Shown here: positions 1 through 10,100 of the stretch, piece by piece
How the letters are laid out: every line of letters starts with the position of its first letter
Numbering within the stretch: position 1 is the stretch's first letter
Source of the DNA: Tubiluchus corallicola
Lineage: Eukaryota > Priapulida > Priapulimorpha > Priapulimorphida > Tubiluchidae
Assembly: GCA_030141605.1 (NCBI GenBank)
Contig: JAQGDQ010000126.1
Location: 126,001-186,000 of the forward strand
DNA length: 60,000 nucleotides
Direction of reading: 5' to 3'
Program-made: the position numbers and the translations under genes
The notes under the pieces: model-generated
The model's database searches: none
What the model was told of the DNA's origin: nothing
Seen by the model: the letters and a program-made list of their open reading frames with translations, nothing else

Positions 1-506
1 TCTGGAACTTTTTAGAAAACTTACAATCAAGGAATTGAAATATACCTATCAATGGGATCTAATTTTGCTCAAATTCCTCTATCGTCATTAAAAAAAGGAT
101 TTGGCTTAGTAAGTGTCCTAAAAGCCTGTCTGGTATAAAGAATATGCAGATAACACCTTTCTGTTGTTAAAATTTATGTACCAAAATATGTTCAAACATT
201 TGTCATACTGCATTAATGTAACACGGCATGTTGGTAATTATTCATTTAAATCATGACAGTTCTGCAGATTATTTCTGCTTTCTTCAAATGACATACTAAA
301 AATAATCATTCTATAATAAATACGACATAATACAAACTTATTATGTTTGTCATCCCTTGTACATATATTACCTGAGATATTAAAACTAATGGTTAATTAA
401 TGCTTTACAACAATCAGCAGAGAACTTTTGCTTGTGTTTTTAGAAAATTTCTTTTACAAGTCTGTATACTGTGGGAATTGCTCATTTAAAAACAATTTAA
501 ATATAA
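1..506. other. AT-rich stretch without recognised gene
   Basis: I see no exon, repeat array or RNA gene here. If the MCTP gene at 7-41 kb continues leftward on the minus strand, this is intronic or downstream sequence. I looked for the missing end of the third C2 domain and for transmembrane exons on the minus strand and found nothing convincing. Confidence 0.5.
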
Positions 507-514
507 CTTCATTC
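507..514. repeat. Left 8-bp target-site duplication of the P-like element
   Basis: CTTCATTC occurs immediately left of the element end at 515 and exactly again at 3286-3293, immediately right of the other end. Eight base pairs is the target duplication length known for P elements. Confidence 0.9.
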
Positions 515-576
515 CAAGGACTACTATACACAGGACATGCACAGTTAGATCTCTGATTCCGCCAGCGGAGGCGATC
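515..576 (+). repeat. Left terminal inverted repeat of P-like element
   Basis: It pairs with the reverse complement of 3223-3285. Shared blocks read inward include CAAGGACTACTATACA, AGATCTCTGA and AGCGGAGGCGATC, separated by scattered single differences. Confidence 0.9.
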
Positions 577-936
577 AATACTCGTAATCAACGTAATCTA
601 GAAATAGTGCGCTTTAGAGAGTAGTGATCTTGGAAATTAAAGAATGGACGGATCGGTAGATAGCGAGTATTATTTTTCATTTAATTGGTTCTTTACATTA
701 CGGGAGAAAAGTACCAATTGTTTATTTTATGTATCAAAGGAAATTAGTGTTCATTTTTACTTCTTAAATAGCGCACTACTTTAGGCGTAAGTGTGTTTTA
801 CCGGAAGTAGTGCTTTGTCGTTGTTAATGTGTCATTGTTCAAAGTCAAGTGAAGCATTGTTTTCGTGCTTGTGTTTGTTTCTTTGGGGATTATTTTCAAA
901 ATTTCTCGTGGATTTTATACATCTGTGCTCAGCAGC

Positions 937-2901
937 ATGCCTAACAAGTGTGGTGTTGTGAAATGCAAAGGTAACTATGACACGGAGAACAAGTGTCGTG
1001 TGTTCAGACTGCCAAGAGATCATGTAGAAAAACAGAAATGGCTAAGTGTTCTTCCCCCACGTGAAGGCTTTGTTGTTGATCCATCGAAATTTTTCATTTG
1101 CGAAAAGCATTGGCCATCGGATACTCAAATGGTCAAAATTCCAGGTGGTCACACCAGGCCAGTGGATCCACCCAGTATTTTCAACGTTCCAACATCATGC
1201 TTGCCCACTCCAAAGCCACCACCTAGCCCTCCAAAAACTGAGGACCAGCAGCTGAATTATTTCTTTAAAAAGGATAAAATAACTTCTCTCAATGAATTCA
1301 CTCCTGAGAAAGACCTGCATAAGACGTATCAGAACCTCATTATATCTCGCACACAAGACAAATTTGTGTGCATGTTCATGGAAGAGGACCACAGTCAATG
1401 TTATATGTCAATTATTGTTCACAATAAGCCTACCTTGTGTTCCCCTCTTACTCTGTATGCTTTCAAAAATGGGATCAGTGTGCCGTTAAGTAAAATCCTC
1501 AGTCCGAACAATGGGCCGTCCTCTTACTCACAATTTTTCGCGGTTGTGAATTCTGTTGTCAACCACATTCATCATGTTGATGATATTGTCAACAAAGTGA
1601 CAAAGTCTCTTGAACTTGAACTAGCTCAAAATCGAGAACAATCTCCTAGTGTTAATGCTAAAGCCAAGAAGTTCAAATTTCTAACACGACAGCTTCGACT
1701 ATTATGTGATAAGACTTTCACAGTGTCTGATTATTGCTTTGCAATAGAGTCATTTCCCGATTGCAATTACGAACAACTGCGTGACTTTTTAGTGTTACCC
1801 AGCAAAAGAAAGCTGCAGTCAGTTATTTCATCGACAGGTATTGACAAGATGCTAGGTAAAACATTTCAGAAAGTAAAAAGCTCTGAGCAGAAACACTGTA
1901 TGCTATCGGTCGATGAAGTGAAAATACGCCCAACAGTGACTTTTTCAGGGGGTGTGCTAAATGGCATGGCAAAAAATGAGCCAGACAGTAAAGCTACATC
2001 AATGCTATGTGTGATGGCTAAATGTCTATATGGTGGCCCCAGCGTGATGATATCAGTGACCCCCGTTCACAAGCTGACTGCTGCTTATCAATTCTCTGTC
2101 GTGAAGGAGGCGGCTACAGTGGTTGAGAATTCGGGAGGAACTGTTTTAGGGTCCATGACGGACAACCACAAGATCAACCAACAATACTGCAAATTGTTTA
2201 CCAGACGAACAGACTTGTTTTCTGTTGGACTTCACTACGTATTATTGCGTGAACTTCAGAGTGACAGAATAGAGGGTGAGTTCTCAGTTTACAGGCAGTC
2301 AAGGGGGGCCAATGCATTCATGCAAGCTGGAGATGTCTGTTCAGCATTCAAGCGGAGACTGGCACGTTTCTCTGCATCATTCCTGGAGTTTGTGGACACA
2401 GACACATCATCCGAAATCCAGTTGCACACATGCAATGGGATTGATTTCGAGGATGCCAAAATTATGGAGATTTGTGTTGACGAGACTCTTTCGAAAACTG
2501 AACTGAACGCGTGTGCATATGTCGCAGGTTGGTTGGAGAGTAAGTACCAAAATGACATTTATTTTCCCGAGGATGAGCCTCTCCTTTCTGAGGAAATGAA
2601 AATGTTCATTAAAGAAGTGTCTAGGGGAGGTCTTACAGTGCCCCACACATTCACGTTCGAATTCGTAACAACTGGCTTGTGTTTTGTGAAGAAGTCAACT
2701 AACACAGTCTGCTGCCGCAACAAGCTCATGAACATCCTCTCCATAATCAATGCCTATTTTGATTTTGGAGAATTTTCAAGAAATGCTCTGAGACGCCTGG
2801 CGAATGTACTGCTGCATGGACTACACAATTTGGAGAAGGATCACCAGCAGAACTCAGCCCTTTACCAGACCTCCATTAAGAAGGCGCGACTAGCCGACTA
2901 A
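937..2901 (+). CDS. THAP-domain P-element-type transposase, insertion domain apparently missing
   Basis: DNA transposase of the P superfamily (nuclear, THAP zinc-finger DNA binding, RNase H-like catalysis). The open frame runs from 865, but I choose ATG 937 because the THAP domain starts right there with MPNKCGVVKC. That gives 654 residues. The N-terminus shows the C2CH THAP finger (C5, C10, then CEKH) and an AVPTIF-type box (VDPPSIF). Candidate catalytic acids are D326 in SVDEVKIRP, D409 in TDNHKINQ, and E446 or E448 in QSDRIEGEF. Further on are the family-typical YVAG segment and a CCRNKL segment. In Drosophila P transposase a GTP-binding domain of well over 100 residues lies between the second D and the E. 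Here the gap is only about 37 residues, so that domain looks deleted in frame. The frame has no internal stop. Whether the product is active is unknown. Confidence 0.85.
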   Translation: MPNKCGVVKCKGNYDTENKCRVFRLPRDHVEKQKWLSVLPPREGFVVDPSKFFICEKHWPSDTQMVKIPGGHTRPVDPPSIFNVPTSCLPTPKPPPSPPKTEDQQLNYFFKKDKITSLNEFTPEKDLHKTYQNLIISRTQDKFVCMFMEEDHSQCYMSIIVHNKPTLCSPLTLYAFKNGISVPLSKILSPNNGPSSYSQFFAVVNSVVNHIHHVDDIVNKVTKSLELELAQNREQSPSVNAKAKKFKFLTRQLRLLCDKTFTVSDYCFAIESFPDCNYEQLRDFLVLPSKRKLQSVISSTGIDKMLGKTFQKVKSSEQKHCMLSVDEVKIRPTVTFSGGVLNGMAKNEPDSKATSMLCVMAKCLYGGPSVMISVTPVHKLTAAYQFSVVKEAATVVENSGGTVLGSMTDNHKINQQYCKLFTRRTDLFSVGLHYVLLRELQSDRIEGEFSVYRQSRGANAFMQAGDVCSAFKRRLARFSASFLEFVDTDTSSEIQLHTCNGIDFEDAKIMEICVDETLSKTELNACAYVAGWLESKYQNDIYFPEDEPLLSEEMKMFIKEVSRGGLTVPHTFTFEFVTTGLCFVKKSTNTVCCRNKLMNILSIINAYFDFGEFSRNALRRLANVLLHGLHNLEKDHQQNSALYQTSIKKARLAD

Positions 2902-3222
2902 TTGTCGCAAACATCTCTGCAAAATGGTGAGTGCAATAATTTCATGTATTCTAATTTACACAGAGGAACCTATGAATGAGTTTATATAGTCCTGACAAAA
3001 TGGTGCAGTCTGTTTATTCCCTATAGAAAGTGACAGGTAATCTTCAGGACACAATGAGTTGCAGATATGGTGTGTTTTTTTTGGGGGGGGGGGATATCAT
3101 AGGTACCACTGTTTTTAAATTACTAGATGAATGAGAAATATGTTCTATGTGTATTGTGGCATGCTATAGGTCACCATGGGGGGTAAATATGTCCAAATTA
3201 TTAGCACTAAATGTTAAAAGTA

Positions 3223-3285
3223 GATCGCCTCCGCTAGCCGAGTCAGAGATCTGACCGTGCACGTCCTGTTGTATAGTAGTCCTTG
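3223..3285 (-). repeat. Right terminal inverted repeat of P-like element
   Basis: Inverted partner of 515-576. The outermost bases are complementary to CAAGGACTACTATACA. Confidence 0.9.
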
Positions 3286-3293
3286 CTTCATTC
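3286..3293. repeat. Right 8-bp target-site duplication of the P-like element
   Basis: Exact copy of CTTCATTC at 507-514. Confidence 0.9.
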
Positions 3294-3746
3294 AAAATTT
3301 GATTTGCAGCTTTTTATTGCCAAATTTCCGCTAAGGTTGTTGAAAGGCTTTTATCTCTGGTCAAGTCACAAGACATGATTCAAATCTCAAATCTTCAAAT
3401 GTCAATAAATTTTTCTCCAAGACACTCAAAAAGCATCATAGATGGCATTAAAGCAAACTTAAAAAAATGGTCACTGCTACCAGCAGATGGCAGTTTGTTG
3501 CCCCTAAAATACAGCCTTACGCCAACAATGTATTAACAGCATGCAACTCAGTCGCTAATGTTCTTGTGCCTGGTAGTACAGTGAGGTAACAACTGGTGCA
3601 AGTATTTCCACCTTGTGTTATCAGTCCAACGAAAAGTGAAGTAAAAAAAAAGAAAAAATGCAAAGGATTTGTCAAATCAAAGTAATCACAAAGTTTCCTA
3701 GCAGTATAAGGGGCTACTAGTACTGAAATCTTATGGCATAAATATG
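3294..3746. other. Non-coding stretch between two transposons
   Basis: The short minus-strand ORF here (3517-3774) is low-complexity rich and runs into the next transposon, so I do not call it a gene. I see no splice-bounded exon or tandem repeat. Confidence 0.5.
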
Positions 3747-3748
3747 TA

Positions 3749-4696
3749 CAGTAGGCGCTGCTTAACAGACTCACTTTGGGACTGACGGACTGGGACTGAA
3801 CCTATTAACGGTTGGGTGCAGTATTACAGGTATTAGTATGAGTCGTCACCTTACTATGCACTGCAATGATTTTTAATGAATTTTAGAAACGAACTAATAC
3901 CTAAATTCGTTTATGCAGTTAAAAATTAGAAAAGATATTTTAAAATATTAATTTATATAAGTGAATTAGCAATAAGTTAAAAACTACACGTTTTTCTAAA
4001 TCACAGTCTTTTCAAAGTCTGTTTATTTGCATAAATTACAGAAATGCCTTCAAGGTCGGCTGCTTCAATTTCCAGCGAAGAAGTTAGCTCATAAAGTTCT
4101 CGTTATTAATAAAACGTTGAAAATCTGTTATTGTGCGTGACTAAAACAATTCTGAATCGTCTGCTCACTTACATTGCTGTTATTTGCTGTCTTTAGTCTT
4201 GTAAGTCACAAGAAACAGCGGCTGATTACTGTACCTGCATCTTTGATTGTTAACTGATTAAGCCTGAAAGCATGATCTGCAACGAGAGCATCAAAAGGAA
4301 ACCGCTAGGCAAGTGATTAAATGTTTAGCTTCCAGGAATTCTTTGGGTAACAGTGGGCAAGCAGGTAACAGATTCAAAGCATAACCACAACGCTAGCGTA
4401 TCAGCGCATGATAAATGTATCTGCTTACAAACAAAACGGTAATTAACATGATTGTTTCTGCATATATAGTATACAAAAGGGAAGTAAAGATGACATAAAA
4501 GTAGGAAAGGTTCTTTGGGCACATACAAATATCTTATTTTAAGCAGGTGAAGGAAAAATATTGAGTCAATTAAGCGGAGTTATTTGAGTCAATTACTAAT
4601 AGTTTTTATGTATGTTTGAATAGAAGCTACAGGCGTTTTTGAGTCAATTAAGCGACTGAGTCTATTAGCCGTGAGTCTATTAAACGACGCCTACTG
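3749..4696. mobile_element. 948-bp TA-flanked nonautonomous DNA transposon (pogo/mariner type)
   Basis: The ends are inverted repeats. The left starts CAGTAGGCGCTGCTTAACAG. The right, read inward, starts CAGTAGGCGTCGTTTAATAG. The TA dinucleotides at 3747-3748 and 4697-4698 fit the TA target duplication of the Tc1/mariner/pogo superfamily. Inside the right end the words GAGTCAATTAAGCG and GAGTCTATTA recur. No transposase frame is visible, so it would depend on an autonomous relative. The family assignment rests on the TA target and the general look of the termini. Confidence 0.75.
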
Positions 4697-4951
4697 TACT
4701 AATGAATATAAGCAGGTAGTTTTGTCTACAAGTCTGTTAAGTGCAGCCTAATGTCCTTGAATAATATAGTTATACAAGTCTGCAAAACACCTCATTTTAA
4801 TAAACTGTTTAACGTCATGCACAGGTAAGTATACATCTTTTGGGACCTACCTAAAACCTTAAATATAGAAAAAAGGTCTATAAGGTGTGTTGTCTATAAG
4901 GCCCTATTTTTGTTTCTCCAACTAACACCAGGGCCTGAGGCCACAAATACT

Positions 4952-4969
4952 ACATATATATATATATAT
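4952..4969. repeat. (TA)n microsatellite
   Basis: A pure run of alternating T and A just beyond the 3' end of the LINE copy at 4990-6245. Simple repeat only. Confidence 0.8.
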
Positions 4970-4989
4970 CGATAACGAAACGAACAATA

Positions 4990-6245
4990 TCATTTTTATT
5001 ATTATTATTATTTTATGTGTAATTGTAGCTCAACTGGTAACCAAAAATTACAATAATTTAAATAATCCAAAGTGTTCCCCACACGAAGGGACAACATAGT
5101 GCAGCATATCACACAGTACAATAATGTAAGTATATACATTAGTGCTGAACTTTATGTACCTATGACAATAACAATTAACTGCAAATACAAAATTATAAAA
5201 AACATTACGAGCTTTGGTAGAGATGACTGTGAAGGTGAGCTAAAAGTTGTTAAGTTAGGGGCACTTACAACTTCAAGTAGCAAAGAACTCCATATATTTA
5301 TTACTCGACATGCAAAACAGTACAAACACACATTGAGTCAAACTTGTGGCTTTGTAAGTTTTAAATTATGTCCATGAAGCCTTGTATCATTGACACCATA
5401 AAGATTTAGTTTATAAATTAGCCTTCAATGTGGGACAACATTAAAGTCCTTGCAAAAGTCAAGTACAGCATCAACAGGCAGTCCATTATCTAGATGCTGG
5501 GTCGGCTCATTAATGAAGTCAAGGAGTTGAAGTGTTGTTGATCTTTTACTTCTAAAGCGATATTGTGATAGCGAGATTAGATCATTGGCATTATCAAAAT
5601 CCATAATGTCTGTATTGATGACAGTTTTCATGACCTTGCAACAGGAAGAAGTCAAACCGATTGGCTTGAAATTTGCAGGGTCAAGGAACGAACCTTTCTT
5701 ACGAATAGGACGTACACTTGCTACTGACCAATTAGTAGGAAGCACGGATTGTTGAAATAATTTAGTGAATAGCTGAGACAGCAGCTCAATGAGAACAAAG
5801 CAGCATTTAGAAAGAACTAGGTTAGAAATGGCATCAGGTCAGGGTGAGGAATCAACTCTGAGATTCTGCAAAACATGCGCAATCTCATTTGGCGAAAAGC
5901 CAATGAGTTCTAACTCAGCATCCGTATAAGAAACCAGATTAGGCATACTGGATGTATCCTCAACCTGGAACATGCTAGCAAAGTAGCTGTTGAACTTTTC
6001 TGCAACAAGAGCGGGTTAGGTGATGCCTTCATTAGCATTGCTTTGCAACTGAAAAGTACGTGAAGCACCTTTAGTTTTAGAATTAACATAGCACCAAAAT
6101 AATTTCGGATGCGTATAAATTTTAGTGGCTAACGAATGCAAGTATTTGCCTTGTGAATGACTAACTTGTAAGTCACATTCTTTAATACATTCACAATACC
6201 GGGACCAAACAGCATCGGCAAAAGGCCCGATACGCATTCATTTGG
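4990..6245 (-). mobile_element. LINE copy 1 (CR1/Jockey-like), 5' truncated, with 3' UTR and ATT-type tail
   Basis: Read on the minus strand this is a non-LTR retrotransposon. About 6237-6016 encodes the linker before the reverse transcriptase ([20 protein letters not shown]). About 5745-5425 encodes early reverse transcriptase (SVASVRPIRKKGSFLDPANF, then a KVMKTVIN-type segment). A roughly 400-bp 3' UTR follows, ending in an AATAAT-type simple tail at about 4995-5013. The catalytic FADD box and the ORF end are missing between the RT part and the UTR. It is broken by stops between 6016 and 5745. A second copy in opposite orientation lies at 12.35-13.2 kb. The antisense ORF at 5072-5377 lies in the 3' UTR and is not a gene. 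Confidence 0.8.
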
Positions 6246-7050
6246 CACTTGAGAGCCTGCCAGCAATTACAATTACCCATATGGGGTAAATTTCAGTCAA
6301 CCTGTAGGGTTGGGCATGAGGCCAGTTCCCTAATGATAAGACCTAAGACCCCAAGTACTGGTATGTGCAATATATCTCTTGCAGCGTAACAATATACTTT
6401 TATCAAGATGTAAGCTGGGGCCTCAGAACCGTTTTGCTTTTCCGTCTAATTCAGCACCTAAGCCCTGAGGTTCAAACACTCTTAGGCATATATATTCTGG
6501 GGGCTTCAGGTACCAGGAAAAATATACAAGGGAAAATATTCACCACAGGAAAATGTCGCCAATTTGCCCACAGTGCTAATTTTGTTATGCCTGCTGAAAT
6601 GGCCTGATTTTTCTCATGGTGAATGTTTCCCAATTTTCAATAATATAAGTGCACAGAGTTTTCTCTGCCACACAGATGAGCTAGTAAATAGCTAAACCTC
6701 GACTCATGCAGAACAAATTACTCTGGGTTGGACCTTAATTCACATGAAAATCTTCCTCCTGTATAGTGTCAGGAAGATGCTGCAGGAAACTGTAAGCCTT
6801 TCATTAAAACAAAAAAAAACTCTGCTTGCCTTGGCCAGCAAACAATCCAGCCATTGCATGCTCCACTTAAGTGCATTTCAGCGTTCTCAATATAAGGTAT
6901 ATACGTGTGTGTGTGTGCATGCGTGCGTGCGTGTGTGTGTGTGCGCATTTGTGTCTTAGAAAAGCAGGCAAAAATGAGGATTTTCTATCTGACTAGTTCA
7001 CCAATCAATACATTAGCTTAACTAGATATCAGTTGTGATGTTGTACTTAC
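6246..7050. other. Intronic sequence with a GT/GC dinucleotide run
   Basis: This lies downstream of MCTP exon J on the minus strand. At about 6904-6952 there is a TG/CG-rich simple repeat. I found no exon continuing the third C2 domain. The small ORFs here have no recognisable domain. Confidence 0.5.
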
Positions 7051-7153
7051 AACGTAAATATCTTGTTCCATTCAGGAGCTAGTGTTTTGTATTCAGTTTG
7101 TGTTTGTAATCTTGCATTAACAAGTTCCAGCACACAGAATGGATCGCTTTTAC
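7051..7153 (-). CDS. MCTP exon J (third C2 domain, middle)
   Basis: Acceptor ATATAG precedes 7153; donor GTAAGTAC follows 7051. It encodes [19 protein letters not shown] and on to APEWNKIFT, matching the calcium-loop SDPF and the NPEWNK motif of MCTP C2C. It enters with the last two bases of a glycine codon, which pairs with exon I ending on one base, and leaves with two bases of the next codon. In APEW an alanine replaces the usual N of NPEW. This is the last exon I can find. Confidence 0.88.
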
Positions 7154-10100
7154 CTATATTTATATTATCAATAAATTATTATTATTGAAATACAAAGAGA
7201 AGTCATTGTGAGTAATGTTTTTAGCACTGTGCAAACAGGTAAAATGTACTCTACAAAATGAAGCAAAATGCTTGCAGTGCAGATAAATAGATAGGAGGAT
7301 TGCAAGGGAAAGTGATAAAAGAGCATTATTGCAAAACTTACTAGAATGAAAACAACATTTGATTACAGCAAACTCTCATTATAATGGACTGCAGTTATAA
7401 CAGACTATTTCTGCTTGCCCAACTCATTTTGTTTGTACCGTTATAGAGGCCCTACGTCAACACCCTGAGCTCAGGTTCGCTTCTGACATACAGCATACAT
7501 CAACATTCATCACAACTAGCTATAAATCACGATCAGTGGCCCGGGAAGCAGGCAGTTCCAGGCAGCTTTAATATCTGTACATACTGAGAAGTTTGTATGT
7601 TCTCAAGCAAACATATATTGCAGGATATTTTGCTCATTTATCTACAGGCATGTGATAAAGGACACGTATGATTAAAATACACAGTCAGTGTGCTATGATA
7701 ATTTATTGCTACTAGACTGATTAGCTAATGGCTACAGTAAACTAATCAATGAAAAGCACTATTATAATTAACTGGAATGAGCTTCTAAATTATTTCTTCA
7801 TTTTGCTTCTATAACTGTTACATACAGTACAATATAGACTGTTACTGCAGTGAACTAGGCAGAAAAATAAAGCTTTACAAATGTAGGCTATTACTGCAAA
7901 CAAACAAAGTACAACAATAAAAGTTTCACACTATATTCAGATGCTCAGACCAAGAGGATAAACTTGTACAGGTCTAAGCAGAAGAGCAAAATGGAAAGAA
8001 ACAATGCAAAAAGTGCAAAATAAAATAAATGAGTAGAATAAAATACTGAGGCGATAGTGAGGGTGATGAAATGAGGGTGCTAGTGAGAGTAATGAAATGA
8101 GGGTGAAAGTGAGGGTAATGAAATGACGGTGATAGTGAGTGTAATATAATGATGGTGATAGTGAGTATAATGAAATTAGTGTGATAGTGAGGGTAATGAA
8201 ATTAGGGTGATAGTGAGGAAAATGAAAAGAGGTTGATAGTGAGGAAAATAGTGAGTTTAATAAAATGATGGTGACAGTGAAGATAATAAAATGACGGTGA
8301 TAGTGAGGATAATGAAATGACGGTGATAGTGAGGATAATGAAATGACGGTGATAGTGAGGATAATGAAATGACGGTGATAGTGAGGATAATGAAATGAAT
8401 GCGATAGTGAGGGTAATAAAGTGATGGTGATAGTGAGGATAATGAAATGTGGGTGATAATGAGGGTAATGAGATGAGGCTGGTAGTGAGGTTAATGAGAT
8501 GACAAGGAAAAGTAAATGCAATGAAGATGAAAATAGAGAGTAGAATCACATGAGCATGCAAAAGAAAAGCAGATCAATCAGCTGAATGACTGAAAAAAAT
8601 TTATGGGGTCATGCCAGGAACAACAGTCTTGGGACTTCTTCTCTTCTTGATTTAACACTTCTTCTTATCATTAAAAGAGCAGGTTAAAAGTCTACTAATT
8701 AATCAGTTCAAATCTTCAATTATAAGTATTAAATACAGCACACAGTATTTATAAATTATACAGATGAAAATAAGAAGTGAAGTTAAGTTATCAGCTAATG
8801 GTACCTCAGTGCAGCAGCAACATGAATGGAATCGCTTAGCATTTATAAAAAGCAGCAAACATTTAGAACGTATTCAGTGCAAAGTAACTCGATAGTTCTT
8901 TTTCTATTAAGTTGCACTAATATTTATATATATATGGTATATATATATATATGGGCAGGGGTACATCAGTTATAATGGACTATCGGTTATAACAGACTAT
9001 CCTTCCCGAAATTAGACCATGATAATGAGGGTTTACTGTAATAAATAAATGTCTTGTAACTCTGACATTTAGTAACATGGTCTCTTGGCAACTACGCCAC
9101 ACGTGATTACACCAAGCTGAACGATTAACTTGTATTAAGAATAATTTCCATTGCACATGTATAAATAGCAGTTATCACCTATAAATGACTCGAGTACTGT
9201 AAATGAAATCATGAAGATCAAAAGATCAAACAGAAAATGCAAGATAGTTATCACAGTGGATAAACCTGGGTTTAAAAACAAATTTGCTTAGTTGGTCAAA
9301 CAAACACGTATGGTAAAAATTGAGCTCGCTCTGAGGCTTTGTGGTCATACAGCTATCAAATATCCAGGTAATCAAACACTGTTTGGGTTATTAAACACTG
9401 AAATTATGTTGACGTATTTAGCAAGTTTATTATTAATACTTTACTTTGAATTTGGATAAAGAATGGTCTATACTAATACATTTTGTATTCAAACTGCAAA
9501 AAGGAGCAAGTGTGGTGGTTAATATGCAATGACTCAAGTCTAAGCCACACAGCAAAGAAATCAAAACAACGTCTTCATTTGCTTTGACTAGACTTGCAGG
9601 GCGTGAATTAAGTACAAGATATGCATGCATATTTTTTGCATACCTCCAATGTCAGCAGCTGCAAGGTTTTTGGCTTTAAAAACCTTCACTGTCAAGTGTC
9701 CAATGTCTCTTAAACGAGTGAAAGATCGCTGTACTGCCTATTAAAAAAATTTAGTTCACAATACCACTGTGGAAATAAAACAATACTAACTTATCTGTAA
9801 TAAGAACACACAATATCAATTTTATGTAGCACTAATAAATTAGCAAACTTTAATAATACATTTTGGTAGTTCAAGAAAAATGTAAAAGTACAATGAGGGA
9901 GGTTTAATAGCAAATAACAGATCAATATAAATCCGCAAAATTTTAGTAGAGAACCACAACTAACATAAAATTGCTATATTCATGTCTTGAGCAGAAGCAA
10001 TAGGAATAGTGAGATTATAATCAGTATCAAAAACACAAGGTAATATATGTGAAGAAATGTGTTACAGTAACATAGATATAAACAAAACTAGAGGCAGCCC

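Larger units (their letters stand above)
515..3285 (+). mobile_element. P-element-like DNA transposon, complete ends
   Basis: This is a 2,771-bp element with terminal inverted repeats of about 62 bp (515-576 and 3223-3285). Both start CAAGGACTACTATACA when read inward, and they match at about nine positions in ten with one single-base gap. Perfect 8-bp target duplications flank it. It holds one long ORF coding a THAP-domain transposase of the P superfamily. The repeats are longer than the 31 bp of the Drosophila P element. Intact ends and an exact duplication indicate a fairly recent insertion. The element lies beyond the last MCTP exon seen (7051-7153), so it may sit in a later intron of that gene or downstream of it. 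Confidence 0.92.

Noticed and set aside
5020-5040. TGTAGCTCAACTGG, which looks like a tRNA A box
   Set aside because: No B box or cloverleaf follows. It lies at the 3' end of the LINE and recurs there in the other copy, so it is not a tRNA gene or SINE head.
5072-5377. 101-codon plus-strand ORF whose protein is also found in the opposite-strand ORF at 12837-13085
   Set aside because: It looks like a conserved small gene, but both lie antisense in the 3' UTR of two copies of one LINE. Over about 79 aligned codons I count roughly 9, 7 and 7 differences at first, second and third positions. That shows no third-position excess, so nothing suggests selection on the protein.
7937-8561. Two long minus-strand ORFs (194 and 119 codons) rich in HYPHYH and SLSSLSP
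   Set aside because: They are translations of a 26-bp minisatellite lacking stops, in more than one frame, inside a noncoding transposon.
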